This document shows, piece after piece, positions 9,041 to 22,700 of a stretch of DNA of 64,000 nt. Below the pieces are notes generated by a model. The model had not been told where the DNA came from. It searched no databases and saw nothing but the letters and a program-made list of their open reading frames with translations. Origin of the DNA: Serripes groenlandicus (lineage: Eukaryota; Mollusca; Bivalvia; Cardiida; Cardiidae); contig JASEVX010000005.1 in the NCBI GenBank assembly GCA_031761405.1, positions 38,242,489 through 38,306,488 of the forward strand. Reading direction: 5' to 3'. Each line of letters begins with the position of its first letter. Positions within the stretch are counted from its first letter, which is position 1. A program made the translations under genes and the position numbers.

Positions 9041-10511
9041 ATGACCAGAGTGTAAGAATTAGACAATTATTTCATAAGAAAATAAATGCCTGATTTTAAA
9101 ATACTTACCGGTACATAAACACTTATTTGGTGACCTTTTAAGGCATATTAATTCGACAACAGACATAGACATATTCGCCTTGTAGCAGTGGAGCTATACT
9201 GGAATGTATTAGATTACCTGACCGCAAACTAAGTAAGTGAGGTTGAATGTGTGGTTCGCATGACACATCACATTGCATTTCTCAGGTAAGAGATCCAGGG
9301 CCGTCATTGCCCTCTTGTTTTCACAAACTAATCGTCTGGTCGTAGTCTACACTATTCACCAACTCTTTTTAGTCCTTAAAACTGTCTGCAGAAGACGACT
9401 TTGAATTATAGGTAAATCTCTATAAACAAACGTCTAATTATCATTATGAGCAATTTCACTTTTTGCCACAATGTTTTCTTAAGTCGTCTGCTGCAGAGGC
9501 TTCTGCATGTCGGAAAAGGCAGAAAAAAAACTAAATTTAAAATCGTATGTAACATCTGAAAATTTGGATTTAATATTTTGTTAAAAAGTTGAAAAACATT
9601 TATTAAAGTGAGCATCACCTTCTCCAACAATGTCTTCGATCTGCTGTTTTTAAATGACGCCTGCTGCAGATCTGTGAAAAGTCGTCTCTGAACGAGTATG
9701 GGTCAAGGCAGGGAAAATAGATTATTCTTATCAAGCACGAGCAAACGGGTTCACATGTACTAATTAATGGTGACTTGAAGTGTTCCACGTCACATAAAGA
9801 GCGACCTACTGGACTTGGTGATAAGAAAATATCCAGATCAACATACATCTTCACACAGTCTGACCAGGAACTTTCCTTATCGCTATCTAGTATTATAATC
9901 ATCGTGGAGAAAGGTTATAACTGACCATACAAGTTAATCGTGTTTTGATTTAAAAATGTTTGTTTTTATGGAACATGGCTTAATCTAAGTAAACACTTTC
10001 TAATGGCACCTGAGCTACGACGCGCAAATGTTTTTTTTGTGTTTTCCGCCATTGCATCAAATTCGACGAAATATAACCACTGGGGCTACACTTCTGTTCT
10101 GTAGGTCTGTAAACGCATGAACTATATTACATATAAACGAAACTTTATCGTATACACGGGTTCGTCCTAATATTTTCTGCTCGTGTTTGTAACGAGACAT
10201 ATTTTCACATGAGGCGGCTCGCATTTCGGTGTTGTTTAGTTCTACAGGACTAACCGACATATATCCAGACTATAAGCCACGGCACACACACATCGACCTT
10301 TGGTGGTTTTATGACTATTGACAATACTTATAACTATTACATTGAATACTGTTATACTTTACTTTTGGTGGTCACCAGTTTTTAGACGGTTTCCAAATGC
10401 GTACTCGTATGACGGCGAACAGTGAAAATCCTCCGTGCTGCCAGATCTGGCTATTAATTAGTTGTCTAGTCCCAAAGGTTCGTTTTCGCGTGATTCGCCA
10501 ATTTAAGTGTT

Positions 10512-10517
10512 TATATA
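10512..10517 (+). promoter_or_regulatory. TATA box of gene 2
   Basis: TATATA lies 90 bp before the ATG. The type B promoter reads TATATAGTAGTACAAC, and the initiator-like CCTCACA of type A is replaced by CCCCACA. Confidence 0.65.
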
Positions 10518-10601
10518 GTAGTACAACACCAACCACCCCACACAGCAAGAATTCATTCAAATTCGTGGTTTAGTCTTTATCTAGTAAAAAAAGGAATTAA
10601 A

Positions 10602-13600
10602 ATGTGTAGTGCTAATTGGGTTGGCCTGGTTGGTATTATTCTTGTTTGCTTTCAATTGACAAATGCGATCCAGTATGTTACTGTTTCAACAAGTGTAGGA
10701 GAAATCGAAGGATTTGAAGATGCGGTGATGATTGATGGAAGCATGTTTCATGTTGAAAAATTTCTTGGGATACCGTACGGAGAACCCGCCAGTGGTGTCA
10801 ACCGTTTTGAGAAACCAGTTCCAAAAGCGCCATTCCAGATGAAATATTCCGCGCTCAGTTTTCCACCATCTTGTTACCAACCCAGAGAAACAAAGCAAAT
10901 TTTGTCCGAGGACTGCCTTTACATGAATATTTATGTTCCGAAGACTACACAACAAACCCCACTTCCGGTTATGGTTTGGATTCACGGGGGATCGTTTGTA
11001 GTGGGTGCCGGTAGTATTTATCAAGCAGAAGCTCTGAGTGTTTTTGGACAAGTTATTGTTGTTACAATTAACTACCGTTTGGGAATGTTCGGATTTTTAC
11101 GGAGTACTGATGGTCTGTTGATCGGGAACCAGGGATTGTGGGACCAGCACTTGGCGATCAAATGGGTAAACAACAATATTGCCGGTTTCAATGGAGATCC
11201 AAATGACGTTACCATTTTTGGCGAATCCGCTGGTTCCGCATCCGTACTTCTACAATCGCTGTATCCCGGTAACACAGGTCTGTTCAAGCGAGTAATTGCA
11301 GAAAGCGGGACCGCATTGTCCTATTGGGCTGTCACTGATCCAATTGCAGAGGTAGTGGAGGAAGTTGCTGGGTGCAGCAATGCAAGCGATCCGATATTCT
11401 GTTTGAAACTTTTATCACCGGGGGACCTTTTAAAAAACGCCCAAACCTATAAAGGTCGAACAATTCTGTATTCCCCGGCTGTAGATCACGATTTTCTGAC
11501 TGAGAGTCCGAATGATATCATTTATGGTAATAATTCAATTTCAGCCAAATCACGTGCATTCTTTGCTTCTTTGGACATCCTAACAGGCATTAATAATTTC
11601 GATGGCGCTCTATATTTTCACGATGTTTGGAATGCTGTATTGCAGGAAACGTTCCCGAACATTCACCTAAATAGGAGTGTATTTCTGGAAATTGTCGTAC
11701 CCCTGACGGTCCAAAGTGTATTACGACCAAAATGCCAGAAGGTCACTGAACAGCTTGAGTCTGCCGTTGCGTTTGAATACACTGACTGGAATGATCCGAA
11801 CAATGACACCAGAGCGAGAAATATGTTGTTAGATCTATCTTGTGACATCGCGTTTTTCGTGCCTGCAGTGAATACAGTACAAAGGCATTCAATGTTGGGT
11901 CAAGGCAGAACATATCTATACGAATTTGCACTAGAACTCTACAAACACGTCCTACCAACACCACCCTATGTTATAGGTTAGTATTTTTTTTTTGACAATG
12001 TTTAACTCATATTGAACTTGCTACAAATATATAGGCTGCGATTGACGATTTAGGTTCTAATTGATACTGTTGTTTAGTATATGACTTAAACTTGACAGGC
12101 TACGCTTCTAGTTCTGTAACCGAAATATGCACTTAGGTATACATAATAGGAAGAGTATACAGCTCATTTACCCACATTATCTCTCACATCATTCAACCAA
12201 ACCCAATGATGTGGGTACTCAAAATGAAAATAGGGTTAGATGGTAAAATAAAGATATAAGAAAGAAAAAAACATCCATTATCTAGAGATCTGAAATAATA
12301 TGTAGGCGGAAAACGAAGGCTTTTGTGAAACTCTGCATTCACTAATTTTACTTTCATTATAGAATTTTCATATTTTCCCTATATATTTCAAAGTCGTCTG
12401 CTTCCGATTTAATTTATGCATATGGGAGTGGTTGGTTAATTACTGTTTCTGCACTATTCGCAATTTATTCACATTATCTAAAAGAAACTTGACAAAGACA
12501 GCGGAACAAAATTATAATCACAAGCTTGTTACATGATTCGGTTTGGGTAACGAGTACATGTACGTGTCCTTGGATACACAATGTATACGTGTATCAGTGG
12601 ATATTGCAAGAAGTGCGAGAGGCTCGTGCATTTTCATATCAGCTAAGGTCAATTAAAAAGATGGTCCTTGTCTTGTATTATATGTTGCATTGGTGGCCCG
12701 AGGCCTAATTCTGAATTGACCATTGTTTTTGTTTTCGTTCTTGTCAAGGACTGTCTCTTGAAGATTCTAACAAAACGTATATAGTCGTATTGTGCTTCTC
12801 TGAGTACTCAAGTCGTAAATGTATGGGACATGATCGATTTTCATGAAATAAGTTATATGAGCCGTTCCAAGAGAAAACCAACATTGTGGACTATGCGTAA
12901 AATATCGACCCGGATCAGTCTAAGCATGCTAACCATGACAGACACTGTTTGCATCCTGTGGATTTTCTGTTTCAGGAATCATTACTCCATACCTCTAACC
13001 TCCTGAGATGGAATGTGTCGACCCAGATTAGCCTGCACGGACTGCGCATGCTGATCTGTTCCATACATTACGCAGAGTACATATTGTTGGTTTTCTCGTG
13101 GCACGGCTCATATCACGACGATGGTACAGTCATCATTATCGCTGCGTGATAGACCTGTGTACTAGGCTAGGAAATATATCTTTCCTAACATCACTCTGTC
13201 ATGGCAGGGATCTAACCTATACTACTTGGGCTTATTAAAAAAAAACGATTACAACTTGGCCACGTCGGATTCCTGTATTCCTGTAGTATACCTAACCTGT
13301 ATGATTGTTTTATACGATTAGGCTCTAACCACGCAGACGAGATTCCATTCGTGTTTGGGTACGCTGTGAGTAATGCCTTTATTACGAACGTTACATACAC
13401 AGACCAGCAGAAGGCAGTATCGCGTGCAATGATGACTATGTGGACCAATTTCGCAAAGTCAAGGCAAGTATAGAATCGTCTATCTTTAGTTCTTTTATTT
13501 TAGCTTGTCTATCCTAAAAATAGTTTAAACTATTTCAGTTAAACTCTTGTCGGCGTTGACGTATTCATTAGCACCCATGTCCGCCTATGTGTCCATTTTG

Positions 13601-16512
13601 AGCCGTCCCGCAAGAAAACCAACATTATGGCATCTGCGTAACGTATCGACCAGATCAGCCTGCGCTGTCCGCGCAGACTGATCCGAGCCGACACATTCCG
13701 TCTCAGGGGCATAGATGTATAGAGTAATGATTCCTGAAACAGAAAATCCACATGAGGCGAAACGTGTATATCCGGGTAAGCCTGCGCGGCATGCTTAGGC
13801 TGATCCGGATCGATACTTTACGCAGAGTCCACAGTGTTGGTTTTCTCGCGAGACGTTACCATTAATCCGCATGCAGACGTATTTTGACGCGCCTGTACCA
13901 AACAGTGTAGGGAATTAAAATATTGCTTAAGGTGCTATTTTCTCCCGTTTCAGCATTTTGTCTATTCTGTTATAAAAATTAAAATTATTTCATTAATTAT
14001 AGATTGCAAAGTCGTCTGCGACTTTGAACTCATAACAACGGGTTTTGTCCACGTGTGTACACACTTAGCGATCCACGATTAAACAGTACATATATACGGA
14101 TAGTCCAAAGAGTGCCCTTGTTTAAAATAATGTTTAAATACATGACTTAACGAACAAAGAGAACAAATATGTGCGCCGTTTCGCGAGATAACAAACATTT
14201 TGGACTCTGCGTAATGTATCGACCCAGATCAGCCTGCGCAGACCGCATAGGCTAATCCGGGCCGACATATTCCTTCTCCGGTGGATAGTGGTATAGAGAA
14301 ATGATTTCTGAAACAGAAAATTCACAGGAGTCGAAAAGTGTCTGTCCTGGTTAGCCTGCTGGTCCGGGTAGATACTTTACGTAGAGTCCACAATGTTGGT
14401 TTTCTTGTGAAACCGCTCATGTTTGTAATGAATGGAAGACATTTCCTGGAGAAAGATAAGTCGAACAAGGGTGTGTTGCTCGTGTCGTTCCGTTGTATAT
14501 ATGCCAGTATCAATGAGGGCTTGCGATCATGGGGTCGGGAGTTCGATTTCAGACTCGGATATTCAATTTTCTTATAATTGACAAAAGTCATTGTAATGAA
14601 CGCAAATCGTATACCTACTATAATCTTTAAAATCTTAGTAGCAAGGTCGATAGTTGCCTGGGAAAATGCAGTTTAAAAAGGGGGACACATGAATACCTGT
14701 AGGTGAACTGGCTGGCGTGACTGTACTGATATACTGTTGGAAACGGTGTTTTTCTCTAATTAATCAATTAGTCTTGAGTTTCAATGAAGCCAATTTGAAC
14801 CAGTGTTTGTTTTGATGGGGTTTTCGCCGTTTCCTCATCAGCTGTTCAGTTGTATCATGGCGACAGTTTCTGTACTAGGTAAGGAAGTGTGTCTTGTCTC
14901 AGGACGACAATTCACCACGACCGCTCTGATCGGGTATCGGACTCGGAACACCAGGTATGACATTCTGCACGCCATCCACTCGGATTTAAGGTTGATGAAT
15001 TCACAAACAAAACTAATAAAACGTCTTTGTGACGCACTGTCTTTTCATGTTCTATTGCCCTTGAATTTAACCCATTACTTCACAAAGACGACATTTGACA
15101 TTTGACACCTATTATTGCAATATTTTCAACTCTCTATCAATATATATCTTTAAGTTTTCTAGATTGTTGAAATTGTTCGTCTGCTAATTGTAAAGCAGAC
15201 GACATTTGAAAGACATGTGAATTAATGGGTTAAAAAGTTACATGTAGAACTCCCAAAACGGAGAAATACTATTCGGGCCTCCTCACATGACGTGACAAAT
15301 GATATTCGGTACAATGCGGAGCCTTTGAACAACGTCTATAAACAAACATCTGACTCTAATAAAGTGTAATTGACCCTTATTGCAATGTACGACTATATAT
15401 AGAATTTACGTATGCCGAAGTACGACTTTATACAGAATTTACGTATGCCGAATGTACGACTTTGTACAGAATTTACGTATGCCGAATGTACGACTTTATA
15501 CAGAATTTACGTATTCCGGATGTACGACTATATACAGAATTTACGTATGCCGGAGGTACGACTTTGTACAGAATTGATAAATGATATTCGGTACAATGCG
15601 GAGCCTTTGAACAACGTCTATAAACAAACATCTGACTCTAATAAAGTGTAATTGACCCTTATTGCAATGTACGACTATATATAGAATTTACGTATGCCGA
15701 AGAACGACTTTATACAGAATTTACGTATGCCGAATGTACGACTTTGTACAGAATTTACGTATGCCGAATGTACGACTTTATACAGAATTTACGTATTCCG
15801 GATGTACGACTATATACAGAATTTACGTATGCCGGAGGTACGACTTTGTACAGAATTTGCATATGCTGAATGTACGACACTAAGCTCCATTTGCGAACAA
15901 TGTAACACAGAGGCAGTCTGATCCTAGTCTACAATGTTCGTTACTTAATACCAATTCTTAGTAAAGAAGAATCCATAAATGTTTAAATGTCTGGAATGAT
16001 GATATGCTTTGCAGGAATTAAGTGAATAAGGGTTAACCCGTTCCCAATTGTAGATGTTTTCGGGTGCATCTGCAGCAGACGACTTTAAAAAAGATAGTGT
16101 TGCAAAAGTAGAAATTGCTCATCAGGAGCAATTTCTCGTTTTGCCAGAATGTTTTCAACTCTATTTAATAATCAAACCTTTATTTTTGGAGATTTTTCAC
16201 GTTTTCCAAATATGTTTTTGAAGGCATCTACAGCAGGTTTGTTGTATGTGGAAAAGATTTATTTAAGAGCCTCCAAAAGTGGGTTTTCGTGTAACGTTGC
16301 TGATCTTTGTACTTTTCAGTGATCCGAACAAACCGTTGAACGTCGAATCTTACATTGGTACAGTATGGCCACAATACAACAAGACTGATCAGGACTATTT
16401 ACAGCTTACAGCAACATCCAACACCAAGAAAATTAAACAGAGTTTCCAGGCCAGACGAATGGCATTCTGGTTGAATTACATTCCAACTATCCTGAAAACC
16501 CCTTGTCAATAA
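10602..16512 (+). CDS. Gene 2: CEL-like carboxylesterase, exons 10602-11976, 13322-13463, 16320-16512
   Basis: This copy is complete and open, 569 residues, with the full Ser209/Asp334/His462 triad. It is the reference for type B. Relative to gene 1 it has V10, G11, F17 and Q18 in the signal peptide, then F49, E52, S64, V66, E96, L101, A194, S240, W242, I248, K269, P292, F320, V342, Q348 and N407. Residue 461, just before the catalytic His, is Asn (AAC) instead of Thr. Intron 2 is the short form. The changes are mostly conservative and spare the active-site motifs, so an active enzyme is expected. Functional difference from type A is unknown. Confidence 0.9.
12859..13109. repeat. Foldback element in intron 1, unit 2
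   Basis: Same family and orientation as in unit 1 intron 1, but 10 bp shorter because CCGCGCAGG after AGCATG is missing. Its ends, GAGCCG and CGGCTC, are both flanked by ATAT in this copy. Confidence 0.7.
13600..13855. repeat. Foldback element A in intron 2, unit 2
   Basis: Inverted relative to the intron 1 copy and 136 bp beyond the end of exon 2. Confidence 0.7.
14171..14417. repeat. Foldback element B in intron 2, unit 2 (complete)
   Basis: Both arms are present: GTGCGCCGTTTCGCGAG on the left and TTGGTTTTCTTGTGAAACC on the right. It starts about 150 bp after the short-form junction GTCTGC|GACTTT at 14019/14020. Confidence 0.7.
15066..15234. repeat. 169-bp TTTAACCC MITE, unit 2
   Basis: Same length and ends as in unit 1, in the same intron position. 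Confidence 0.7.
15294..15882. repeat. 34-bp minisatellite, unit 2
   Basis: Two 282-bp blocks of 34-bp units, as in unit 1, with few substitutions. Confidence 0.8.
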
Positions 16513-16513
16513 A
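16508..16513 (+). terminator. Polyadenylation signal overlapping the stop of gene 2
   Basis: AATAAA contains the TAA stop and is followed by a GT-rich stretch. Confidence 0.6.
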
Positions 16514-19500
16514 ACGTGTGTTATTGTCAGATGTTAAATACAATACGTTGTTGTTGAAATATGCAGTCGCATGTCATTCCCGCATTTATTTTATTTTCGC
16601 CTGCCATGGAAAGGATGCCATAACGACAACCACTTCGTCGTGTGTCCGTCTGCCGTCACGTTGCTATTACTAACTGACTATATTAAACCCTGTCACTCCT
16701 TTTGGTCCGTATGATCATCCATTTAGGTTCAATTGATTGATTGATTGATTGGTTGCGGTTTAACGCAGTTTTCAACACTTTTTCTTATCACTGCGACCCA
16801 GTTCACCTATTTTTTTCCTGGCTTTCTCACACAAGTACTCCACACAACATTCTTTCCAAGCACCTGGCTTCTTTTCCACATAGACTGTTAGCCCATTGGC
16901 GGAAGTCAAATGACGCTTGTCACAGTGACTTTTGTCAAACTTCAGAAAGTCCCAACAGTATTTTCAGTCCTTTGATTATCTTATATGTTGCTGACTTACT
17001 TAGGCCGCCTCACATGAAAAACACCCATCAAGATCATCATGTTCATCTGCATAATCTCACCAAAACATCCCCTTTTAGTAACCTTGTTATGCAAGCCCCT
17101 GGATAACTGTTATGGCCTAAATATGTCTGTTGATTGATAGTTTGGTCTTTTTATGCCGCTTTCAACAATACAATTTTTTCAATTTTATTACGGCTTATCC
17201 TGGGTAAGTTACCAGTTCTATCAGCCAGTCAGTCGTTATGATAATCCAGCTACCCTGAGCGCAAAAGAGTACAGACATTACTACCATTTTAAAAGTATTT
17301 GGTATAACCCGGTGGGGGATCGACCTCCCTTTCCTGAGGCGGACGCTCTACCACTACACCAACGAGGCGGTGCCTGTTGAAGTACGCGCAGTTTGATCAT
17401 AGCAGAAATTTCTTTCTATATATACTTTCGAATGTAGGTTTTTATGTGACGTGTTGGTAGGACCTCGACCTAGTTGTTAACTCTTTCTCACATATAACTG
17501 AACTGTAGCAGACGACTTTGAAAACATCGAGAACAAACATATGGAAAGTCTATAAATTAAAGAACAAGGATTAAATGATGTTTAAAATATTATAAGCAAA
17601 GTCTCCTTTTGCCACAATGTTTTAAAAAGGTCTGCTGCCGAGGCGTCAGAAAGCGTCTTTTATGTATCAAGACTTTCTTTTCTTGTCTGTATCAATTTTT
17701 CTCAAGAGATTAGGACCATAGTGAGACAGGTATTTTCTTCTCACGTGGTCGTAAGTTGATTAATCATAGTCTCGTGACTATGGCTTTCTGTAATCCTTTC
17801 AGGGTAAAAACGAGTCTACCGCAAACCACTTCGAAAAAAGTTAAATAATAAAATAAAATAATAAAAGAATCTTGTTTTCCTGCAATGTAAAATAGACCCC
17901 TATTTTCGAGATATAACAAAGTTTCCTTTTTACAAAAAAAACAACAACAACTGACTCTGAATAAATAAACGGTAAATGGCCGTCTTCTTCATTCGTTTTA
18001 CCAGGGACGTAGATTTACTTGTGATTTTAAGGTCACCTGAGCACGAAGTGCGCATTGTGAATTATTGTGGTCGCCCTTCGTCACGGTTAGCATTCTCTCA
18101 ATGTGCTCACTTAAAAAAGATTCACCTCCGAAACTATCTGACCGATTTTCAAATAGTTTTGTTGAAATGATCCTTACCTGATCACTGCAAGCCACTTTGT
18201 TGGTCAAAAGACATGTCCAACACGGGCTGGGGCTGTTTTACCCGTTACGACCAGAGTGTAAGAATTAGACAATTATTTCATAAGAAAATAAATGCCTGAT
18301 TTTAAAATACTTACCGGTACATAAGCACTTATTTGGTGACCTTTTAAGGCATATTAATTCGACAACAAGACATATTCGCCTTGTAGCAGTGGAGCTATAC
18401 TGGAATGTATTAGATTACCTGACCGCAAACTAAGTAAGTGAGGTTGAATGTGTGGTTCGCATGACACATCACATTGCATTTCTCAGGTGAGAGATCCAGG
18501 GCCGTCATTGTCCTCTTGTTTTCACAAACTAATCGTCTGGTCGTAGTCTACACTATTCACCAACTCTTTTTAGTCCTTAAAACTGTCTGCAGAAGACGAC
18601 TTTGAATTATAGGTAAATCTCTATAAACAAACGTCTAATTATCATTATGAGCAATTTCACTTTTCGCCACAATGTTTTCTTAAGTCGTCTGCTGCAGAGG
18701 CTTCTGCATGTCGGAAAAGGCAAAAAAAAAAACTAAATTTAAAATCGTATGTAACATCTGAAAATTTGGTTTTAATATTTTGTTAAAAAGTTGAAAAACA
18801 TTTATTAAAATGAGCATCTCCTTCTCCAACAATGTCTTCGATCGGCTGTTTTTCAATGACGCCTGCTGCAGATCTGTGAAAAGTCGTCTCTGAACGAGTA
18901 AGGGTCAAGGCAGGGAAAATAGATTATTGTTATCAAGCACGAGCAAACGGGTTCACATGTACTAATTAATGGTGACTTGAAGTGTTCCACGTCACATAAA
19001 GAGCGACCTACTGGACTTGGTGATAAGAAAATATCCAGATCAACATACATCTTCACACAGTCTGATCAGAAACTTTCCTCATCGCTATCTAGTATTATAA
19101 TCAACGTGTAGAAAGATTATAACTGACCATACACGTTTGCAATATAATCGTGTTTTGAATTTAAAAACTCTGAATGTTTATTTTTATGGAACATGGCTTA
19201 ATCTAAGTAAACAATTTATAATGGCACGTAAGCTACGACGCGCAAAAGGGGGAATTTGTCCGCCATTGCATCACATTCGTAGAAATAGAACCACTGGGAC
19301 TGGGGCTACACTTCTGTTTTCTGTAGGTCTGTAAACGCATGAAATATATTACATGTAAATGAAACTTTATCGTATACACAGGTTCGTCCAAATATTCACT
19401 GCTCGTGTTTGCAACAAGACAAGCCACGGCACACAAACATCGACCTTTGGTGGCTTTATGACTATTGACAATACCTATACCTATCACATTGAATACTGTA

Positions 19501-19661
19501 TACTTGACTTTTGGTGATCATCTGTTTCTAGAGGGTTTTGTCTAAATGCGTACACATATGACGGCGAACAGTGAAAATCCTCCGTGCAGCCTGATCTGGG
19601 TATTAATTGGTTGTCTAGACACAAAGTGTCGTTTTTCGCGTGATTCGGCAATTTAAGTGTT
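16514..19661. other. Intergenic DNA between genes 2 and 3
   Basis: Same layout as after gene 1: a 15-bp VNTR with one copy (16817-16831), a SINE, MITE relatives and the bivalve-type repeat (18029-18245), then the type A flank of gene 3. That flank lacks 69 bp at about 19422 that gene 1 has (its 724-792), and the E-box reads CACGTA at 19225. No gene is supported. Confidence 0.6.
17128..17376 (-). mobile_element. tRNA-derived SINE, unit 2 (minus strand)
   Basis: Same element and position as in unit 1; tRNA-like head 17370 down to 17301. Confidence 0.65.
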
Positions 19662-19667
19662 TATATA
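19662..19667 (+). promoter_or_regulatory. TATA box of gene 3
   Basis: TATATA lies 88 bp before the ATG, in a type A core promoter. Confidence 0.65.
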
Positions 19668-19749
19668 GAAGTACAACACCACCTACCCTCACACAGCAAG
19701 AATTCAAATTCGTGGTTTAGACTTCATCTGGTAAAAAAAAGTAATTAAA

Positions 19750-22700
19750 ATGTGTAGTGCCAATTGGGTTGGCCTGATTGCCATTATTCTTGTTTGTTGT
19801 CATCTGACAAATGCGATCCAGTATGTTACTGTTTCAACAAGTGTAGGAAAAATCGAAGGATTTGAAGATGCGGTGATGATTGATGGAAGCATGTATCATG
19901 TTGACAAATTTCTTGGGATACCGTATGGAGAACCGGCCACTGGTGTTAACCGTTTTGAGAAACCGGTTCCAAAAGCGCCGTTCCAGATGAAATATTCCGC
20001 GCTCAGTTTTCCACCATCTTGTTACCAACCCAGAAAAACAAAGCAAATTATGTCCGAGGACTGTCTTTACATGAATATTTATGTTCCGAAGACTACACAA
20101 CAAACCCCACTTCCGGTTATGGTTTGGATTCACGGGGGATCGTTTGTAGTGGGTGCCGGTAGTATTTATCAAGCAGAAGCTCTGAGTGTTTTTGGACAAG
20201 TTATTGTTGTTACAATTAACTACCGTTTAGGAATGTTCGGATTTTTACAGAGTACTGATGGTCTGTTGATCGGGAACCAGGGATTGTGGGACCAGCACTT
20301 GGCGATCAAATGGGTAAACAAAAATATTGCCGGTTTCAATGGAGATCCAAATGACGTCACCATTTTTGGCGAATCCGCTGGTTCAGCGTCCGTACTTCTA
20401 CAATCGCTGTATCCCGGTAACACAGGTCTGTTCAAGCGAGTAATTGCAGAAAGTGGGACAGCATTGACCTATTGGGCTGTCACTGATCCACTTGCAGAGG
20501 TAGTGGAGGAAGTTGCTGGGTGCAGCAATGCAACCGACCCGATATTCTGTTTGAGACTTTTATCACCGGGGGACCTTTTAAAAAACGCTCAAACCTATAA
20601 AGGTCGAACAATTCTGTATTCCCCGGCTGTAGATCACGATTTTCTGACTGAGAGTCCGAATGATATCATTTATGGTAATAATTCAATTTCAGCCAAATCA
20701 CGTGCATTCTTTGCTTCTTTGGACATCCTAACAGGCATTAATAATTTCGATGGCGCTCTATATTTTCACGATGTTTGGAATGCTGTATTGCAGGAAACGT
20801 TCCCGAACATTCACCTAAATAGGAGTGTATTTCTGGAAATTGTCGTACCCCTGACGGTCCAAAGTGTATTACGACCAAAATGCCAGAAGGTCACTGAACA
20901 GCTTGAGTCTGCCGTTGCGTTTGAATACACTGACTGGAATGATCCGAACAATGACACCAGAGCGAGAAATATGTTGTTAGATCTATCTTGTGACATCGCG
21001 TTTTTCGTGCCTGCAGTGAATACAGTACAAAGGCATTCAATGTTGGGTCAAGGCAGAACATATCTATACGAATTTGCACTAGAACTCTACAAACACGTCC
21101 TCCCAACACCACCCTATGTTATAGGTTGGTATTTTTTTGACAATGTTTACCTGATATTGAACTTGCTACACATATATAGGCTGCGATTGACGATTTAGGT
21201 TCTAATTGATACTGTTGTTTAGTATATGACTTAAACTTGACAGGCTACGCTTCTAGTTCTGTTACCGAAATATACACTTAGGTCTACATAATAGGAGGAG
21301 TATACAGCTCTTTTACCCACATTATCTCTCACATCATCCAACCAAACCCAATGATGTGGGTACTCAAAATAGGGTTAGATGGTAAAATAAAGATATGAGA
21401 AAGAAAAAAGCATCCATTATCTAGAGATCTGAAATAATATGCAGGCGGACAACGAAGGCTTTTGTGAAACTCTGCATTCACTAATTTTACTTTCATTATA
21501 GAATTTTCATATTTTCCCTATATATTTCAAAGTCGTCTGCTTAAGATTTGATTTATGTATATGGGATTGTTTGGGTAATTACTGTTTCTGCACTATTCGC
21601 AATTTATTCACATTATCTAAAAGAAACTTGACAAAGACAGCGGAACAAAATTATAATCACAAGCTTGTAACATGATTCGGTTTGGGTAACGAGTACGTGT
21701 CCTTGGATACACAATGTCTACGTGTATCAGTGGATATTGCAAGAAGTGCGAGAGGCTCGTGCATTTTCATATCAGCTAAGGTCAATTAAAAATATGGTCC
21801 TTGTCTTGTATTATATGTTGTATTGGTGGCCCGAGGCCTAATTCTGAATTAACCATTGTTTTTGTTTTCGTTCTTGTCAAGGACTGTCTCCTGAAGATTC
21901 TGACAAAACGTATATAGTCGGATTGTGCTTCTCTGAGTACTCAAATCGTAAATGTATGGGACATGATCGATTTTCATGAAATAAGTTATATGAGCCGTTC
22001 CAAGAGAAAACCAACATTGTGGACTCTGCGTAAAATATCGACCCGGATCAGTCTAAGCATGCCGCGCAGGCTAACCATGACAGACACTGTTTGCATCCTG
22101 TGGATTTTCTGTTTCAGGAATCATTACTCCATATCTCTAACCTCCTGAGACGGAATGTGTCGACCCAGATTAGCCTGCACGGACTGCGCATGCTGATCTG
22201 GTCGATACATTACGCAGAGAACATATTGTTGGTTTTCTCGTGGCACGGCTCATATCCCGACAATGGTACAGTCATCATTATCGCTGCGTGATAGACCTGT
22301 GTACTAGGCTAGGAAATATATCTTTCCTAACATCACTCTGTCATGGCAGGGATCTAACCTATACTACTTGGGCTTAATAAAAACACACGATTACAACTTG
22401 ACCACGTCGGATTCCTGTATTCCTGTAGTATATCTAACCTGTATGATTGTTTTATACGATTAGGCTCTAACCACGCAGACGGGATTCCATTCGTGTTTGG
22501 GTACGCTGTGAGTAATGCCTTTATTACAAACGTTACATACACAGACCAGCAGAAGGCGGTATCGCGTGCAATGATGACTATGTGGACCAATTTCGCAAAG
22601 TCAAGGCAAGTATAGAATCGACTATCTTCAGTTCTTTTATTTTAGCTTGTCTATCCTAAAAATAGTTTAAACTATTTCAGTTAAACTCTTGTCGGCGTTG

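Larger units (their letters stand above)
7290..10511. other. Intergenic DNA between genes 1 and 2
   Basis: No gene is supported. Contents: a TTGATTGATTGATTGG tract with a SINE-like 3' fragment from 7506, a 15-bp VNTR (two copies, 7593-7622), a minus-strand SINE (7921-8170), MITE relatives near 8270-8450 and 9362-9500 carrying the GCAGACGACTTTGAA motif, the bivalve-type repeat (8823-9040), and the type B flank of gene 2. That flank has CACCTG at 10007 where type A has CACGTG. Confidence 0.6.
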